Assembly (NCBI GenBank): GCA_021811385.1 | Contig: JAJZPC010000017.1 | Span: 1-40,605 of the forward strand | From: Deltaproteobacteria bacterium | GTDB taxonomy: Bacteria > Desulfobacterota > Desulfobulbia > Desulfobulbales > Desulfurivibrionaceae | Length of the DNA stretch: 40,605 nucleotides | Direction: 5' to 3' | Part shown: one piece after another, positions 15,684 through 22,949 of the stretch | How the letters are laid out: every line of letters starts with the position of its first letter | How positions within the stretch are numbered: position 1 is the first letter of the stretch | Translations under genes and position numbers: made by a program | Notes under the pieces: generated by a model | The model's input: the letters and a program-made list of their open reading frames with translations, nothing else | Databases searched by the model: none | Told to the model about the DNA's origin: nothing

Positions 15684-16178
15684 ATGACAGCATACACCGG
15701 CGGCATACTGACCATCAGCGACAAGGGTTCGCGCGGAGAGCGGGAAGACACCAGCGGCCCTCAGTTGCAAGCAATGCTCATCGAACAGGGATTTTCCGTG
15801 GTGGCCTACACAATCGTCCCGGACGAAATCGCCCAAATACAGGAAACCCTCCGTGCCTGGGCGGATGAGAAGAAAATCGACCTGATCCTGAGCACCGGCG
15901 GCACCGGCGTTTCCCCCAGCGATCAGACCCCGGAGGCAACCCGGGCGATTCTTGACCGGGAGATCCCCGGCATCGGCGAAGCCATGCGCGCCGCCAGCCT
16001 GCAAAAAACCCCCAACGCCATCCTTTCCCGGGGCATCGCCGGGATCAGGAAACAGAGCCTGATCATCAACCTTCCGGGCAGCAAGAAAGCGGCCCAGGAG
16101 AACCTGGCGGCGGTGCTCCCCGCTTTGCAGCATGCCATTTACAAGATCCAAGGCGGCGCCAAGGACTGCGGAAGCTGA
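15684..16178 (+). CDS. Molybdenum cofactor protein, MogA/MoaB family
   Basis: A 164-residue protein of the MoCF-biosynthesis fold. MogA adenylylates molybdopterin before metal insertion. The core binding motif is STGGTGVSPSDQTPEATRA (about 70-88), with the N-terminal GILTISDKGSRGEREDTSG and the later INLPGSKKAAQENL. Length and motifs fit both MogA and MoaB. I cannot separate them by eye, so no symbol is given. A molybdenum or tungsten cofactor protein is consistent with an anaerobe using Mo/W oxidoreductases. The plus-strand gene has its own promoter and ends before a terminator shared in position with purM. Confidence 0.88.
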   Translation: MTAYTGGILTISDKGSRGEREDTSGPQLQAMLIEQGFSVVAYTIVPDEIAQIQETLRAWADEKKIDLILSTGGTGVSPSDQTPEATRAILDREIPGIGEAMRAASLQKTPNAILSRGIAGIRKQSLIINLPGSKKAAQENLAAVLPALQHAIYKIQGGAKDCGS

Positions 16179-16188
16179 GCCCGTAACG

Positions 16189-16219
16189 AAAAAGGCCCAC
16201 GGAAAAACCGTGGGCCTTG
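16189..16219 (-). terminator. Intrinsic terminator of purM
   Basis: AAGGCCCACGG, a short A/T loop, CCGTGGGCCTT. On the minus strand the stem is followed by a T-run (TTTTTCG), so it mainly ends purM. On the plus strand no T-run follows, though the stem lies just after the MogA-like gene. Confidence 0.85.
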
Positions 16220-16244
16220 CACAACAAACCATATAAAAAATTAA

Positions 16245-17303
16245 TCAGCCGCAATCAACCTCAACGGCCATGGTGTCTTTCTTCTTCATGGCGTCAATCT
16301 CCCCGATCAGATACGGGGATTCGCCCAAGGCAATCAGTTGCTGCATGCAGTCATCCACCTGTTTCGCGTCAACCACCACAACCATGCCGATGCCGCAGTT
16401 GAAGGTCCGGCACATCTCATGGGACGAGATTTTTCCATTTTTCTGCAGAAAATCAAAGATCGGGAGAACCTGCCAGCCCTTCTTGTTGATCACCGCCTTG
16501 CAGCCATTGGGCAAAACCCGCGGGATATTATCAATAATGCCGCCGCCGGTTATGTGAACCAGTCCCTTCACCTTGAAATTCTTCACCAGATTCAGCAGGG
16601 TTTCGCTGTAGATCCTGGTCGGCCGCAACAACTCCTCGCCCAGGGTGCAGCCAAGCTCATCGATTCTATCGTTGACGCTGAGCCCCATCTCCTCAAAGCA
16701 TATTTTGCGCACCAGGGAAAAGCCGTTGCTGTGCACCCCGCTTGAGGCAAGACCGATCAACTTGTCGCCGACGCTGATCTCGGAGCCGTCGATCAGCCTG
16801 TCCCGCTCGCAGATCCCGACCACAAACCCGGCGATGTCATAGTCCCCGGCCTGATACAGCCCCGGCATCTCCGCCGTTTCCCCGCCGATCAGGGAGCATT
16901 TGGCAATCTCGCAGCCCTTGGCGATTCCCTTGACCACGTCGGTGGCAACCCCGAGATCAAGCCCGCCGGTGGCGAAATAATCAAGAAAGAAAAGGGGATG
17001 CGCACCGCAGACGATGATATCGTTCACGCACATGGCCACCAGATCGATGCCGATGGTGTCATGCTTGTTGCACATCTCGGCGATCTTCAGCTTAGTGCCG
17101 ACCCCGTCGGTGGACGACACCAGGACCGGATCCTGGAACTTGCCGCCGCCCAGGGCGAACAGGCCGCCAAACCCGCCAATGCCGGTAAGCACTCCGGGCC
17201 GGAAGGTAGAGGCGACAATCGGCTTGATGGCATCGACAAAGGCGTTGCCCTTATCGATATCAACTCCAGCTTCCGCGTAACGAGAAATCTCTTTCTTAGC
17301 CAT
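16245..17303 (-). CDS. purM: Phosphoribosylformylglycinamidine cyclo-ligase
   Basis: ATP-dependent ring closure of FGAM to AIR, step five of purine synthesis. 352 residues. AGVDIDKGNAFVDAI opens the protein; SSTDGVGTKLKIA, GIDLVAMCVNDI, SLIGGETAEMPG and ITGGGIIDNIPRVLP are family signatures. ATG 17303 is chosen (MAKKEISRYAEAG); upstream in-frame sequence does not resemble the family. A minus-strand promoter (TTGACT 17470-17475, TAAAGA 17447-17452, spacer 17) lies about 145 nt upstream. It is a single gene closed by a terminator. It appears complete. Confidence 0.97.
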   Translation of the reverse strand: MAKKEISRYAEAGVDIDKGNAFVDAIKPIVASTFRPGVLTGIGGFGGLFALGGGKFQDPVLVSSTDGVGTKLKIAEMCNKHDTIGIDLVAMCVNDIIVCGAHPLFFLDYFATGGLDLGVATDVVKGIAKGCEIAKCSLIGGETAEMPGLYQAGDYDIAGFVVGICERDRLIDGSEISVGDKLIGLASSGVHSNGFSLVRKICFEEMGLSVNDRIDELGCTLGEELLRPTRIYSETLLNLVKNFKVKGLVHITGGGIIDNIPRVLPNGCKAVINKKGWQVLPIFDFLQKNGKISSHEMCRTFNCGIGMVVVVDAKQVDDCMQQLIALGESPYLIGEIDAMKKKDTMAVEVDCG

Positions 17304-17675
17304 AATCGTCTTCGGTAACCCCAAATTCTCAATCTTATAAAAAAAGCCGCGGACAAAAAATCCGTGCGGTGCGTTCGTAATCCCTAGCCGAAATTTTCTC
17401 GGCATGTGACCCGATGGCCCTGATTCTTCTTTTTTTTACGAGACCATCTTTAATTGCCAGCCCCGTAAAAGTCAACCAGTTTTCCGGTAACACCTTGAGA
17501 ACACAAGGCTTGCGTAAGGCAATGGGCGCAAGGACAAACTTCCACGCCACTCTCTCCTTGATTGAAAGTGTACCCTGTTCAGCCGGATAAACTCAAGCGC
17601 ATTTCATCCCCGCCGCGCGAATTGCCGGGAAAGGCCCAGCCAGCCCAGATTGCCTGGAAAAATCACTTGCCTTGG
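17304..17675. other. Intergenic region between purM and the zinc-ribbon operon
   Basis: Holds a plausible minus-strand purM promoter (17447-17475, sigma-70 spacing 17). A minus-strand open frame of 71 codons (17335-17550, basic, GTG start) spans that promoter. Its AAGGAG is only 3 nt from the GTG, so I do not call it a gene. Nothing else recognisable. Confidence 0.4.
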
Positions 17676-17704
17676 TTGACCTCCTTCACATTGTGCATTA
17701 TTCT
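17676..17704 (+). promoter_or_regulatory. Sigma-70 promoter of the zinc-ribbon transcript
   Basis: TTGACC (17676-17681), 17-nt spacer, TATTCT (17699-17704). The predicted start site falls at about 17711-17712. That is the first base of a 34-codon open frame and about 197 nt before the zinc-ribbon gene. Confidence 0.6.
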
Positions 17705-17711
17705 TCAGCTT

Positions 17712-17816
17712 ATGAAGTTTTTAATGAAATACCAAGTTTCCCTTATTGTGTTCCTGCTGCTCCTTGGCACGTGTTTTTTCGTCTTCGGCTTTAAAACCAC
17801 GTCCCCAGCTTCCTGA
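17712..17816 (+). CDS. Possible 34-residue single-pass membrane peptide
   Basis: A short frame starting MKFLMKYQVSLIVFLLLLGTC, one strong hydrophobic segment, then a short polar tail. Its ATG coincides with the predicted start site of the promoter at 17676-17704, so it would be a leaderless message, and there is no ribosome-binding site. It could be a leader peptide or chance. Nothing else supports it. Confidence 0.3.
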   Translation: MKFLMKYQVSLIVFLLLLGTCFFVFGFKTTSPAS

Positions 17817-17908
17817 GCTGGAAAAGCAAAAGCGCCCCAGGTCGGAGCGCCAGTAACCCGGCAACCCCCACTGACACCAGAAGCCATGCGCTTACGGAGG
17901 ATATCACC
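17817..17908 (+). promoter_or_regulatory. Structured leader of unknown type
   Basis: Roughly 90 nt of GC-rich leader with small inverted repeats (GCGC...GCGC at about 17832-17850, CAGT...ACTG at about 17850-17873), then GGAGG before the gene. It does not match the core of any riboswitch class I can recognise. Confidence 0.3.
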
Positions 17909-18562
17909 ATGAACATTGAACGATGCATCAAGCTTGCCAACGAAGAACACTACTGCCCTCACTGCAAGGGGCGGCTTTCCTGCTGCGAGGCCCCTCCATT
18001 CCACATCGGCGATGGCCTGGGGTGGGGATCGGACATCCTGTTCATCTGTCTCAACAATGACTGTCCCCTTTTCGCCAACAGCTGGGAACAGTTCGAGGAA
18101 CGGTATGGCCACAAGGCTTCCTGCCGCTACATGCTGCTGCCGGGAGAAGATACCGGCATGACCATGATGGTGGGCGGCGCCGACGCCTTTACCGGCTCGA
18201 TAATCGACATTGACGCCATCCAGAAGCAAAGCGAACGCCACCGCAAGGAAAAAACCCACACCGAAGATTTGGAAACCTGCGTGGCTGAAAACAATCTCAC
18301 CCCCGCCCTCTGTCTCGTCCTCGACAACTGCGCGGATCTCGCGGCGCGTAAACGGGCCTGCGAACTCCTGATCGACCTGAACAACCTCGACTGCATCGAC
18401 CCGATCCGCAACCACAATTTCGTCCATGGCGACATCGAGATGCAGGCCAACCTTTCCATCAAGCAACTCCTGGAAAACAACCACCGGAAGGAATGTCCCT
18501 ATTGCATGGAGATCGTCAAATCCCAGGCCAAGGTGTGCAAGCACTGCAGTAAAGATTTATAA
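17909..18562 (+). CDS. Zinc-ribbon protein of unknown function
   Basis: A 217-residue soluble protein. The N-terminal part has CPHC (16,19) and a later pair Cys47/Cys52 (ICLNNDCP), enough for one zinc site, with an unusual GDGLGWGSDILFIC stretch between. The middle is helical and charged. The last 22 residues form a classic short zinc ribbon, CPYC-x10-CKHC (196,199,210,213). Such C-terminal ribbons usually mediate protein or nucleic-acid contacts. A GGAGG site lies 8 nt before the ATG. It is preceded by a long leader and followed by tRNA-His, which has its own promoter. I do not recognise a named family and infer no pathway. Confidence 0.8.
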   Translation: MNIERCIKLANEEHYCPHCKGRLSCCEAPPFHIGDGLGWGSDILFICLNNDCPLFANSWEQFEERYGHKASCRYMLLPGEDTGMTMMVGGADAFTGSIIDIDAIQKQSERHRKEKTHTEDLETCVAENNLTPALCLVLDNCADLAARKRACELLIDLNNLDCIDPIRNHNFVHGDIEMQANLSIKQLLENNHRKECPYCMEIVKSQAKVCKHCSKDL

Positions 18563-18587
18563 GCCCGCGCCCTCCCCGACTTTGCCC

Positions 18588-18616
18588 TTGCGAAACGGAA
18601 ACCGATTGATTATATA
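18588..18616 (+). promoter_or_regulatory. Promoter of tRNA-His
   Basis: TTGCGA (18588-18593), 17-nt spacer, TATATA (18611-18616), followed by a GC-rich discriminator. The start would be about 32 nt before the tRNA. Confidence 0.65.
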
Positions 18617-18654
18617 GGGGGCGTTGGTTCCGGGGAGGATATCCCCACCATATG

Positions 18655-18731
18655 GTGAGCGTAGCTCAGCTGGTGGCAGCACCGGGTTGTGGCCTCGGAG
18701 GTCGTGGGTTCAAGTCCCATCGCTCACCCCA
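18655..18731 (+). tRNA. tRNA-His (GTG)
   Basis: The acceptor arm GTGAGCG pairs with CGCTCAC. An extra G at -1 (18655) faces C73, the tRNA-His identity feature. The anticodon loop TTGTGGC carries GTG. The T arm is GTGGG-TTCAAGT-CCCAT. The CCA end is encoded (18729-18731). The D stem has a mismatch in its last pair. Confidence 0.96.
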
Positions 18732-18741
18732 CGAAAAAGAT

Positions 18742-18774
18742 AAGGGTTTCGCATCATTGCGAAACCCTTTTTTA
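18742..18774 (+). terminator. Intrinsic terminator of tRNA-His
   Basis: AAGGGTTTCGCA, TCAT loop, TGCGAAACCCTT followed by a T-run, 11 nt after the tRNA. Confidence 0.9.
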
Positions 18775-18810
18775 TTGCCCATGGGCAGCGCCATGGAGCC
18801 GACCCGGTTG

Positions 18811-19551
18811 TCAGGGGGTGCCTTTCCCCCGATGCAGCCAGGAAATCTTGTCCCACAGGCCGCGAAGAATCTGCACCTCATGTTCGGTCAATCCCTGGCG
18901 GGCAAGCATCCGCCTAAAGGCGCGGACCAGATGCTCCGGGTTCTGCGGATTGAGAAAACCCACCTCAAGAAGCACCTGGCGCATCTGGGCAAACATGGCT
19001 TCCAGATTCTTTCCCAAGGCCGGACGTTTCCCACGCGTCTTGTCCTCGGCTGGGGCGGAAAATTGCAAGGAGGCCTCATACAGGCAGACCGCCACGGCCT
19101 GGGCAAGGTTCATGGAGGGCAAGTCGGCGTGGGTGGGAATGGTCACACAGTATTGACAAAGGTCCAGATCCTCGGTCTTGAGCCCGGTATCCTCGGGGCC
19201 GAAAACAATAGCCGCTTTGGCGGTTTTTGCCAGGCCGGCAACGGTCTTAGCCGCCTCCGCCGGAGAGAGCAGTTCTTCCCTGTATTTCCCGAATCGCCGG
19301 GTCGTGCCCAGGGCAAGGTTCCGGTCCGACAGGGCAAGAGCCAAATTCTCATACACCCTGGCCCGCTCAAGAAGATCAACCGCGGACACCGCCATATTGC
19401 GGGCTTCCGCCCCAAGATGACTCGCGCGCGGCTGCACCAGACGCAGTTCGCCAAAACCGAAATTCTTCATGACCCGGGCAACCGAGCCTATATTGCCGGC
19501 CCCTTTCGGCTCCACCAAAACGACACAAAGATGATCATAAGACAGAGACAT
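18811..19551 (-). CDS. trmJ: TrmJ-like tRNA 2'-O-methyltransferase (SPOUT/SpoU family)
   Basis: A 246-residue SAM-dependent methyltransferase, the same length as E. coli TrmJ, which methylates the 2'-OH of residue 32 in tRNAs. The three SpoU motifs are present: NIGSVARVMKNFGF, VFGPEDTGL and LPSMNLAQAVAVCLYEA. The C-terminal helical region is also TrmJ-like. The start MSLSYDHLCVVLVEP at 19551 fits the family; the longer upstream frame does not. The ribosome-binding site is weak. It follows the BON lipoprotein on the same strand with an 82-nt gap, so the two may share a transcript. A relative acting on rRNA or another tRNA site cannot be excluded. Confidence 0.87.
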   Translation of the reverse strand: MSLSYDHLCVVLVEPKGAGNIGSVARVMKNFGFGELRLVQPRASHLGAEARNMAVSAVDLLERARVYENLALALSDRNLALGTTRRFGKYREELLSPAEAAKTVAGLAKTAKAAIVFGPEDTGLKTEDLDLCQYCVTIPTHADLPSMNLAQAVAVCLYEASLQFSAPAEDKTRGKRPALGKNLEAMFAQMRQVLLEVGFLNPQNPEHLVRAFRRMLARQGLTEHEVQILRGLWDKISWLHRGKGTP

Positions 19552-19633
19552 GGAAAGAAAACCTGTTGGACATGCCAAGACATCATCATTCTTTCGGCAG
19601 GGCAGTATCCGCCGGAAAAAATTCTCCTGAAAT

Positions 19634-20212
19634 TCAGTGAACCTGCAGGTTATCGACAACTCCCCGGACACCCTCTATGGAACGAATCAGATTGAGAACC
19701 TTTTTCTTCGTTTCCTGGTTTGGCACCGTGCCGGTAACATTGGCGGAGCCCGAGTAAACATCCACGTCGATATTGAGCGATCTGATGCCGGGCTCTTCCA
19801 TGAGCCTCGTCTTGATCTTCGTGCCAAGCACCTTATCATCGAACCCCTGGCCCATGGTGCGGGAGCCGATCCGGAGTTCATTTTTTACCCGCACAACCCC
19901 GGATACTGATTTGGCGATGCTGCCGGCCCGGTTCGCCTCCTGCTGCGAGTCGACATACCCTGACAGGACCACCACCCCGGCCACGGTATCCACATCAATA
20001 TTGCGGGCCTTGACGTTTTTATCCCCGATGAGTTCGCTTTTAACCTTGGCGGTGATCGCCGCGTCGTCAAGCATCGTTCCGGCGGACCGCTCATCCGAAC
20101 CCACCGCGTACCCGCCTGCCGCGCCTCCACCCACTACGGCGGCGGTACAACCCAAAGTTAGCAGCATACAACCGCAACAAAGCGCTCCGACTAAAAAATT
20201 CAGCAATTTCAT
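19634..20212 (-). CDS. BON-domain lipoprotein (OsmY/DolP-like)
   Basis: A 192-residue predicted outer-membrane lipoprotein: a signal segment ending LTLGC (Cys22), a Gly-rich linker, then two BON domains (about residues 50-115 and 128-190). Each has the pattern 'xxIxVDVxxGxVxLSGxV' (IDVDTVAGVVVLSGYV; IDVDVYSGSANVTGTV). DolP-type two-BON lipoproteins support outer-membrane integrity; OsmY-like ones respond to osmotic stress. It begins at 20212 with GAGG 9 nt upstream. The role here is inferred from domain order only. Confidence 0.87.
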   Translation of the reverse strand: MKLLNFLVGALCCGCMLLTLGCTAAVVGGGAAGGYAVGSDERSAGTMLDDAAITAKVKSELIGDKNVKARNIDVDTVAGVVVLSGYVDSQQEANRAGSIAKSVSGVVRVKNELRIGSRTMGQGFDDKVLGTKIKTRLMEEPGIRSLNIDVDVYSGSANVTGTVPNQETKKKVLNLIRSIEGVRGVVDNLQVH

Positions 20213-20707
20213 TGGGGGAACCTCATCCTTTTTTTGTTTTTCGTATTGTTACCCTTGCCAACCTATCCACCTTGAAGGATATCAAGAAACCGGCGCATTC
20301 CACACCGGCCGGGACAATCCCTCTCCCATGGCCCACTGCCGGACACCATGTAACTATACCCAAAGACGCCCCCCATACCCACTCCTTTATTCCTTTCAAT
20401 ATTTTTTCTATTGCATTAAAAGAAAAGGTGAAGTATGTTGTTAAAACTAAAATAAATTTAAAAAGAAGTAATACCTCTTCATGATATCCATCCAGCCGTG
20501 TTATTTCCCCTGCTTCGTCAGTCTCCCTCAAAGTTTCTGCCGACAACATACTTCGTTAAATAACAGAAAATAGAGTGGAACATCCCCTGGACGGACGCAT
20601 TGTCGATTTTACCCCTTGCCGCACCCAAGCATCATTCCTGCCCCCCTTCCGGCACCCACACCAAAACAATGGACATATTCGGTGCTCTCGAAAAAGACAC
20701 CGTCTAC
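20213..20707. other. Long AT-rich intergenic region, no gene called
   Basis: Sits between two divergent genes, so it should hold the BON lipoprotein promoter (minus) and the helicase promoter (plus). I see no convincing -35/-10 pair for either. A minus-strand open frame of about 108 codons (20223-20549) has no family resemblance and ends within the BON leader. Confidence 0.4.
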
Positions 20708-20746
20708 GCGATGCAGCTTGACTTTTTTACCATTACATTGCATCGC
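20708..20746 (+). promoter_or_regulatory. 8-bp inverted repeat before the helicase start
   Basis: GCGATGCA (20708-20715) and TGCATCGC (20739-20746) are a perfect inverted repeat around 23 nt that contain TTGACTTTTTTACC. It ends 9 nt before the GGAG of the helicase gene. As DNA it could be an operator; as RNA, a leader hairpin controlling access to the ribosome-binding site. Confidence 0.5.
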
Positions 20747-20767
20747 TAATTGAACAAAGGAGTTCTA

Positions 20768-22030
20768 ATGAGTTTTGAAGAGTTTCAGTTTCACCCCCAG
20801 ATAATTGCCGGCATCAAAGCCTGTGGTTATACTTCTCCAACCCCCATCCAGCGCGAGGCCATGCCTCCCATTCTCGCCGGCCGCGATATCCTTGGCCTCG
20901 CCCAGACAGGTACCGGCAAGACCGCAGCCTTTGTGCTCCCCCTTCTGCAACGCCTGCAGGCCGGACCCCGCAAAAAAGTACGTGCGCTCATCGTTGCTCC
21001 CACCAGGGAGCTTGCTGAACAGATCCATGAAAATATCGGCACCATGGCCGGGCAGACCAGACTGCGCAGCGTTGTTATCTATGGCGGCGTGGGCAAGCCT
21101 GGTCAGATCAAAAAAATCAGGGAAGGCGCCGAGATCATCGTTGCCTGCCCAGGACGCCTGCTTGACCACTTGAACGACAAAGCCATCAACCTCCGTGAGG
21201 TTGAGGTTCTGGTTCTCGATGAAGCGGACCACATGTTCGACAAGGGCTTTTTACCGGACATCCGGCGGATCATGAAGCACCTGCCGACCCAGCGCCAGAA
21301 CCTTGTTTTTTCCGCCACCATGCCTGCGGAAATCCGTCACCTGGCCGAAGATATCCTGAACAACCCGGCGACGGTCCAAATCAATCACACCCAGGCCGTG
21401 ACATCCATCTCCCATGTGCTCTTCCAGGTCGCAAAAGAGAATAAAACATCCTTGCTGAAAAGCATCATGGCCCAGGAAGAGATGGCAACCACCCTGATCT
21501 TCACCAAGACCAAACACAAGGCCAAAAGCCTGGCCCTGGCCTTGGAAAAATCCGGATACAGCGCCACCTCTCTGCAGGGCAACCTGTCCCAGCAGAAACG
21601 CCAGCAGGCGCTGGACGGCTTCAAGAACGGAACGTTCAAGGTTCTGGTTGCCACGGATATCGCCGCCCGCGGGATTGACGTCTCCGGGATTTCCCATGTC
21701 ATCAACTTTGATGTCCCGGATACGGTTGAAGCATATACGCATCGTACGGGCCGCACCGGCCGGGCCACCCGGACGGGCGAAGCCCTTACCTTGGCCGCAG
21801 GAGAAGACAGCAAGATGATCCAGGCCATCGAGCGCACTCTGGGCAAAAAGATGGTCATCAAGAGCATCGCCGGTTTTGTTGCCGACGCTCAAGATCGCGA
21901 CGAACCAATCAAGTATCGGCGTGAAATGCCGATGAGAAAAAAACAAACCCCTGCCGGATCGGGGAGAAACAAGCGCACCAGGGCCTCATCCTTTGATTTT
22001 GGCATCCCGGTTCCCGCTCAACGACAGTAA
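20768..22030 (+). CDS. DEAD-box ATP-dependent RNA helicase
   Basis: A 420-residue RhlE/CsdA-type helicase that unwinds short RNA duplexes using ATP, acting in ribosome assembly or mRNA turnover. Motifs: GYTSPTPIQ (Q motif, about 20-28), AQTGTGKT (45-52), PTRELA (78-83), DEAD (151-154), SAT (182-184), TDIAARGID and HRTGRTGR. A basic tail (MRKKQTPAGSGRNKRTRAS) follows the core; the protein lacks the longer RNA-binding extension of DeaD. ATG 20768 has AAAGGAG upstream. It is followed closely by two cspA genes on the same strand. This suggests a cold-response role, since RNA chaperones and helicases work together when RNA structure becomes limiting. Confidence 0.94.
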   Translation: MSFEEFQFHPQIIAGIKACGYTSPTPIQREAMPPILAGRDILGLAQTGTGKTAAFVLPLLQRLQAGPRKKVRALIVAPTRELAEQIHENIGTMAGQTRLRSVVIYGGVGKPGQIKKIREGAEIIVACPGRLLDHLNDKAINLREVEVLVLDEADHMFDKGFLPDIRRIMKHLPTQRQNLVFSATMPAEIRHLAEDILNNPATVQINHTQAVTSISHVLFQVAKENKTSLLKSIMAQEEMATTLIFTKTKHKAKSLALALEKSGYSATSLQGNLSQQKRQQALDGFKNGTFKVLVATDIAARGIDVSGISHVINFDVPDTVEAYTHRTGRTGRATRTGEALTLAAGEDSKMIQAIERTLGKKMVIKSIAGFVADAQDRDEPIKYRREMPMRKKQTPAGSGRNKRTRASSFDFGIPVPAQRQ

Positions 22031-22033
22031 ACC

Positions 22034-22124
22034 GGTTTGGGTAACCAAACCTCCAGTCGGCATATTAATGCCGGCTTTATAACAAAGTGGTTCCTACGTG
22101 GGACCGAGTACAAAGGAGTAGTAC
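22034..22124 (+). promoter_or_regulatory. Structured leader of the first cspA copy
   Basis: Four hairpins: GGTTTGG-GTAA-CCAAACC (22034-22051), AGTCGGCAT/ATGCCGGCT (22055-22076), GGTTCC-TACGT-GGGACC (22089-22105), and GTAC...GTAC (22108-22124), which places AAGGAG in its loop. The same set precedes the second copy with paired changes. Confidence 0.7.
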
Positions 22125-22127
22125 AAG

Positions 22128-22328
22128 ATGGCAGAAGGCACAGTTAAATGGTTTAATGATTCAAAGGGGTTTGGTTTTATTGAGCAGGATGGCGGCAAGG
22201 ATGTATTCGTACATCATTCCGCAATTCAGGCCCAAGGATTCAAATCGTTGAAGGAAGGCGCACGGGTAACCTTCGACGTTGTCGACGGCCCCAAGGGACC
22301 CTCCGCGGCCAATGTGGTACAACAGTAA
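22128..22328 (+). CDS. Cold-shock domain protein, copy 1
   Basis: A 66-residue single cold-shock domain that binds single-stranded RNA and DNA and melts secondary structure. RNP1 is KGFGFI and RNP2 is DVFVHHSAI. It starts [19 protein letters not shown]. The protein differs from the second copy at only two positions (Lys/Gln in SLKEG, final Gln/Arg). No terminator separates the two copies, so they are probably transcribed together. Confidence 0.97.
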   Translation: MAEGTVKWFNDSKGFGFIEQDGGKDVFVHHSAIQAQGFKSLKEGARVTFDVVDGPKGPSAANVVQQ

Positions 22329-22335
22329 AACCCCA

Positions 22336-22434
22336 GGTTTGGGCAACCAAACCTCCAGCCGACATATCAAACGAGATAGTTCGGCTTTATAACAAAGTGG
22401 TTCCTACGTGGAACCGAGTACAAAGGAGTAGTAC
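22336..22434 (+). promoter_or_regulatory. Structured leader of the second cspA copy
   Basis: Same four hairpins as in front of copy 1: GGTTTGG-GCAA-CCAAACC (22336-22353), AGCCGA/TCGGCT (22357-22386, larger loop), GGTTCC-TACGT-GGAACC (22399-22415), and GTAC...GTAC around AAGGAG (22418-22434). Confidence 0.7.
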
Positions 22435-22437
22435 AAG

Positions 22438-22638
22438 ATGGCAGAAGGCACAGTTAAATGGTTTAATGATTCAAAGGGTTTTGGTTTTATCGAGCAGGAC
22501 GGCGGCAAGGATGTATTCGTACATCATTCCGCAATCCAGGCGCAGGGCTTCAAATCCTTGCAGGAAGGCGCCCGGGTAACCTTCGACGTTGTCGACGGCC
22601 CCAAGGGACCCTCCGCAGCCAATGTCGTTCAACGCTAA
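22438..22638 (+). CDS. Cold-shock domain protein, copy 2
   Basis: A 66-residue cold-shock domain with the same RNP motifs and near-identical sequence to the first copy. The duplicated unit, leader plus gene, is about 305-310 bp. Most codon differences between the two are silent, so the protein is under selection. A strong terminator follows. Confidence 0.97.
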   Translation: MAEGTVKWFNDSKGFGFIEQDGGKDVFVHHSAIQAQGFKSLQEGARVTFDVVDGPKGPSAANVVQR

Positions 22639-22659
22639 AACCTGTTGAATGATATTTTA

Positions 22660-22688
22660 AAGCCCCGCTTCGGCGGGGCTTTTTTTTG
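22660..22688 (+). terminator. Intrinsic terminator after the cspA pair
   Basis: AGCCCCGC, TTCG tetraloop, GCGGGGCT, then eight T. Confidence 0.95.
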
Positions 22689-22689
22689 C

Positions 22690-22726
22690 AAAAAAAATGG
22701 CCTACGGAATTATCCGTAAGCCATTT
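22690..22726 (-). terminator. Intrinsic terminator of tRNA-Thr
   Basis: On the minus strand: AAATGGCTTACGGA, loop, TCCGTAGGCCATTT and a T-run. One T.G wobble in a 14-bp stem. Begins 7 nt beyond the tRNA end. Confidence 0.85.
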
Positions 22727-22733
22727 ATGTTAC

Positions 22734-22809
<76 letters not shown>

Positions 22810-22949
22810 GTTATACCTTGCGGGATAACGATATTTTTCGTATTTTAAATGATGCTCTGCATCTATCAACTTTACCCAAAAGTGTCAAGACCTTCCCGTA
22901 TCCCTTGCGGCAAAACATCTAAAAACTCGCCCCAGGCCCATTGGCAATA

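Noticed and set aside
17335-17550. 71-codon basic minus-strand frame
   Set aside because: Spacing from AAGGAG to GTG is only 3 nt, and the frame spans the likely purM promoter; left as uncertain.
17817-17908. Possible SAM-I or cyclic-di-GMP riboswitch (CCCGGCAACC resembles part of the SAM-I core)
   Set aside because: The GGTGC-type partner segment and P1/P3 stems are not present; only a 10-nt resemblance.
20223-20549. 108-codon minus-strand frame
   Set aside because: No convincing start site, no family resemblance, overlaps the region where the BON lipoprotein promoter must lie.
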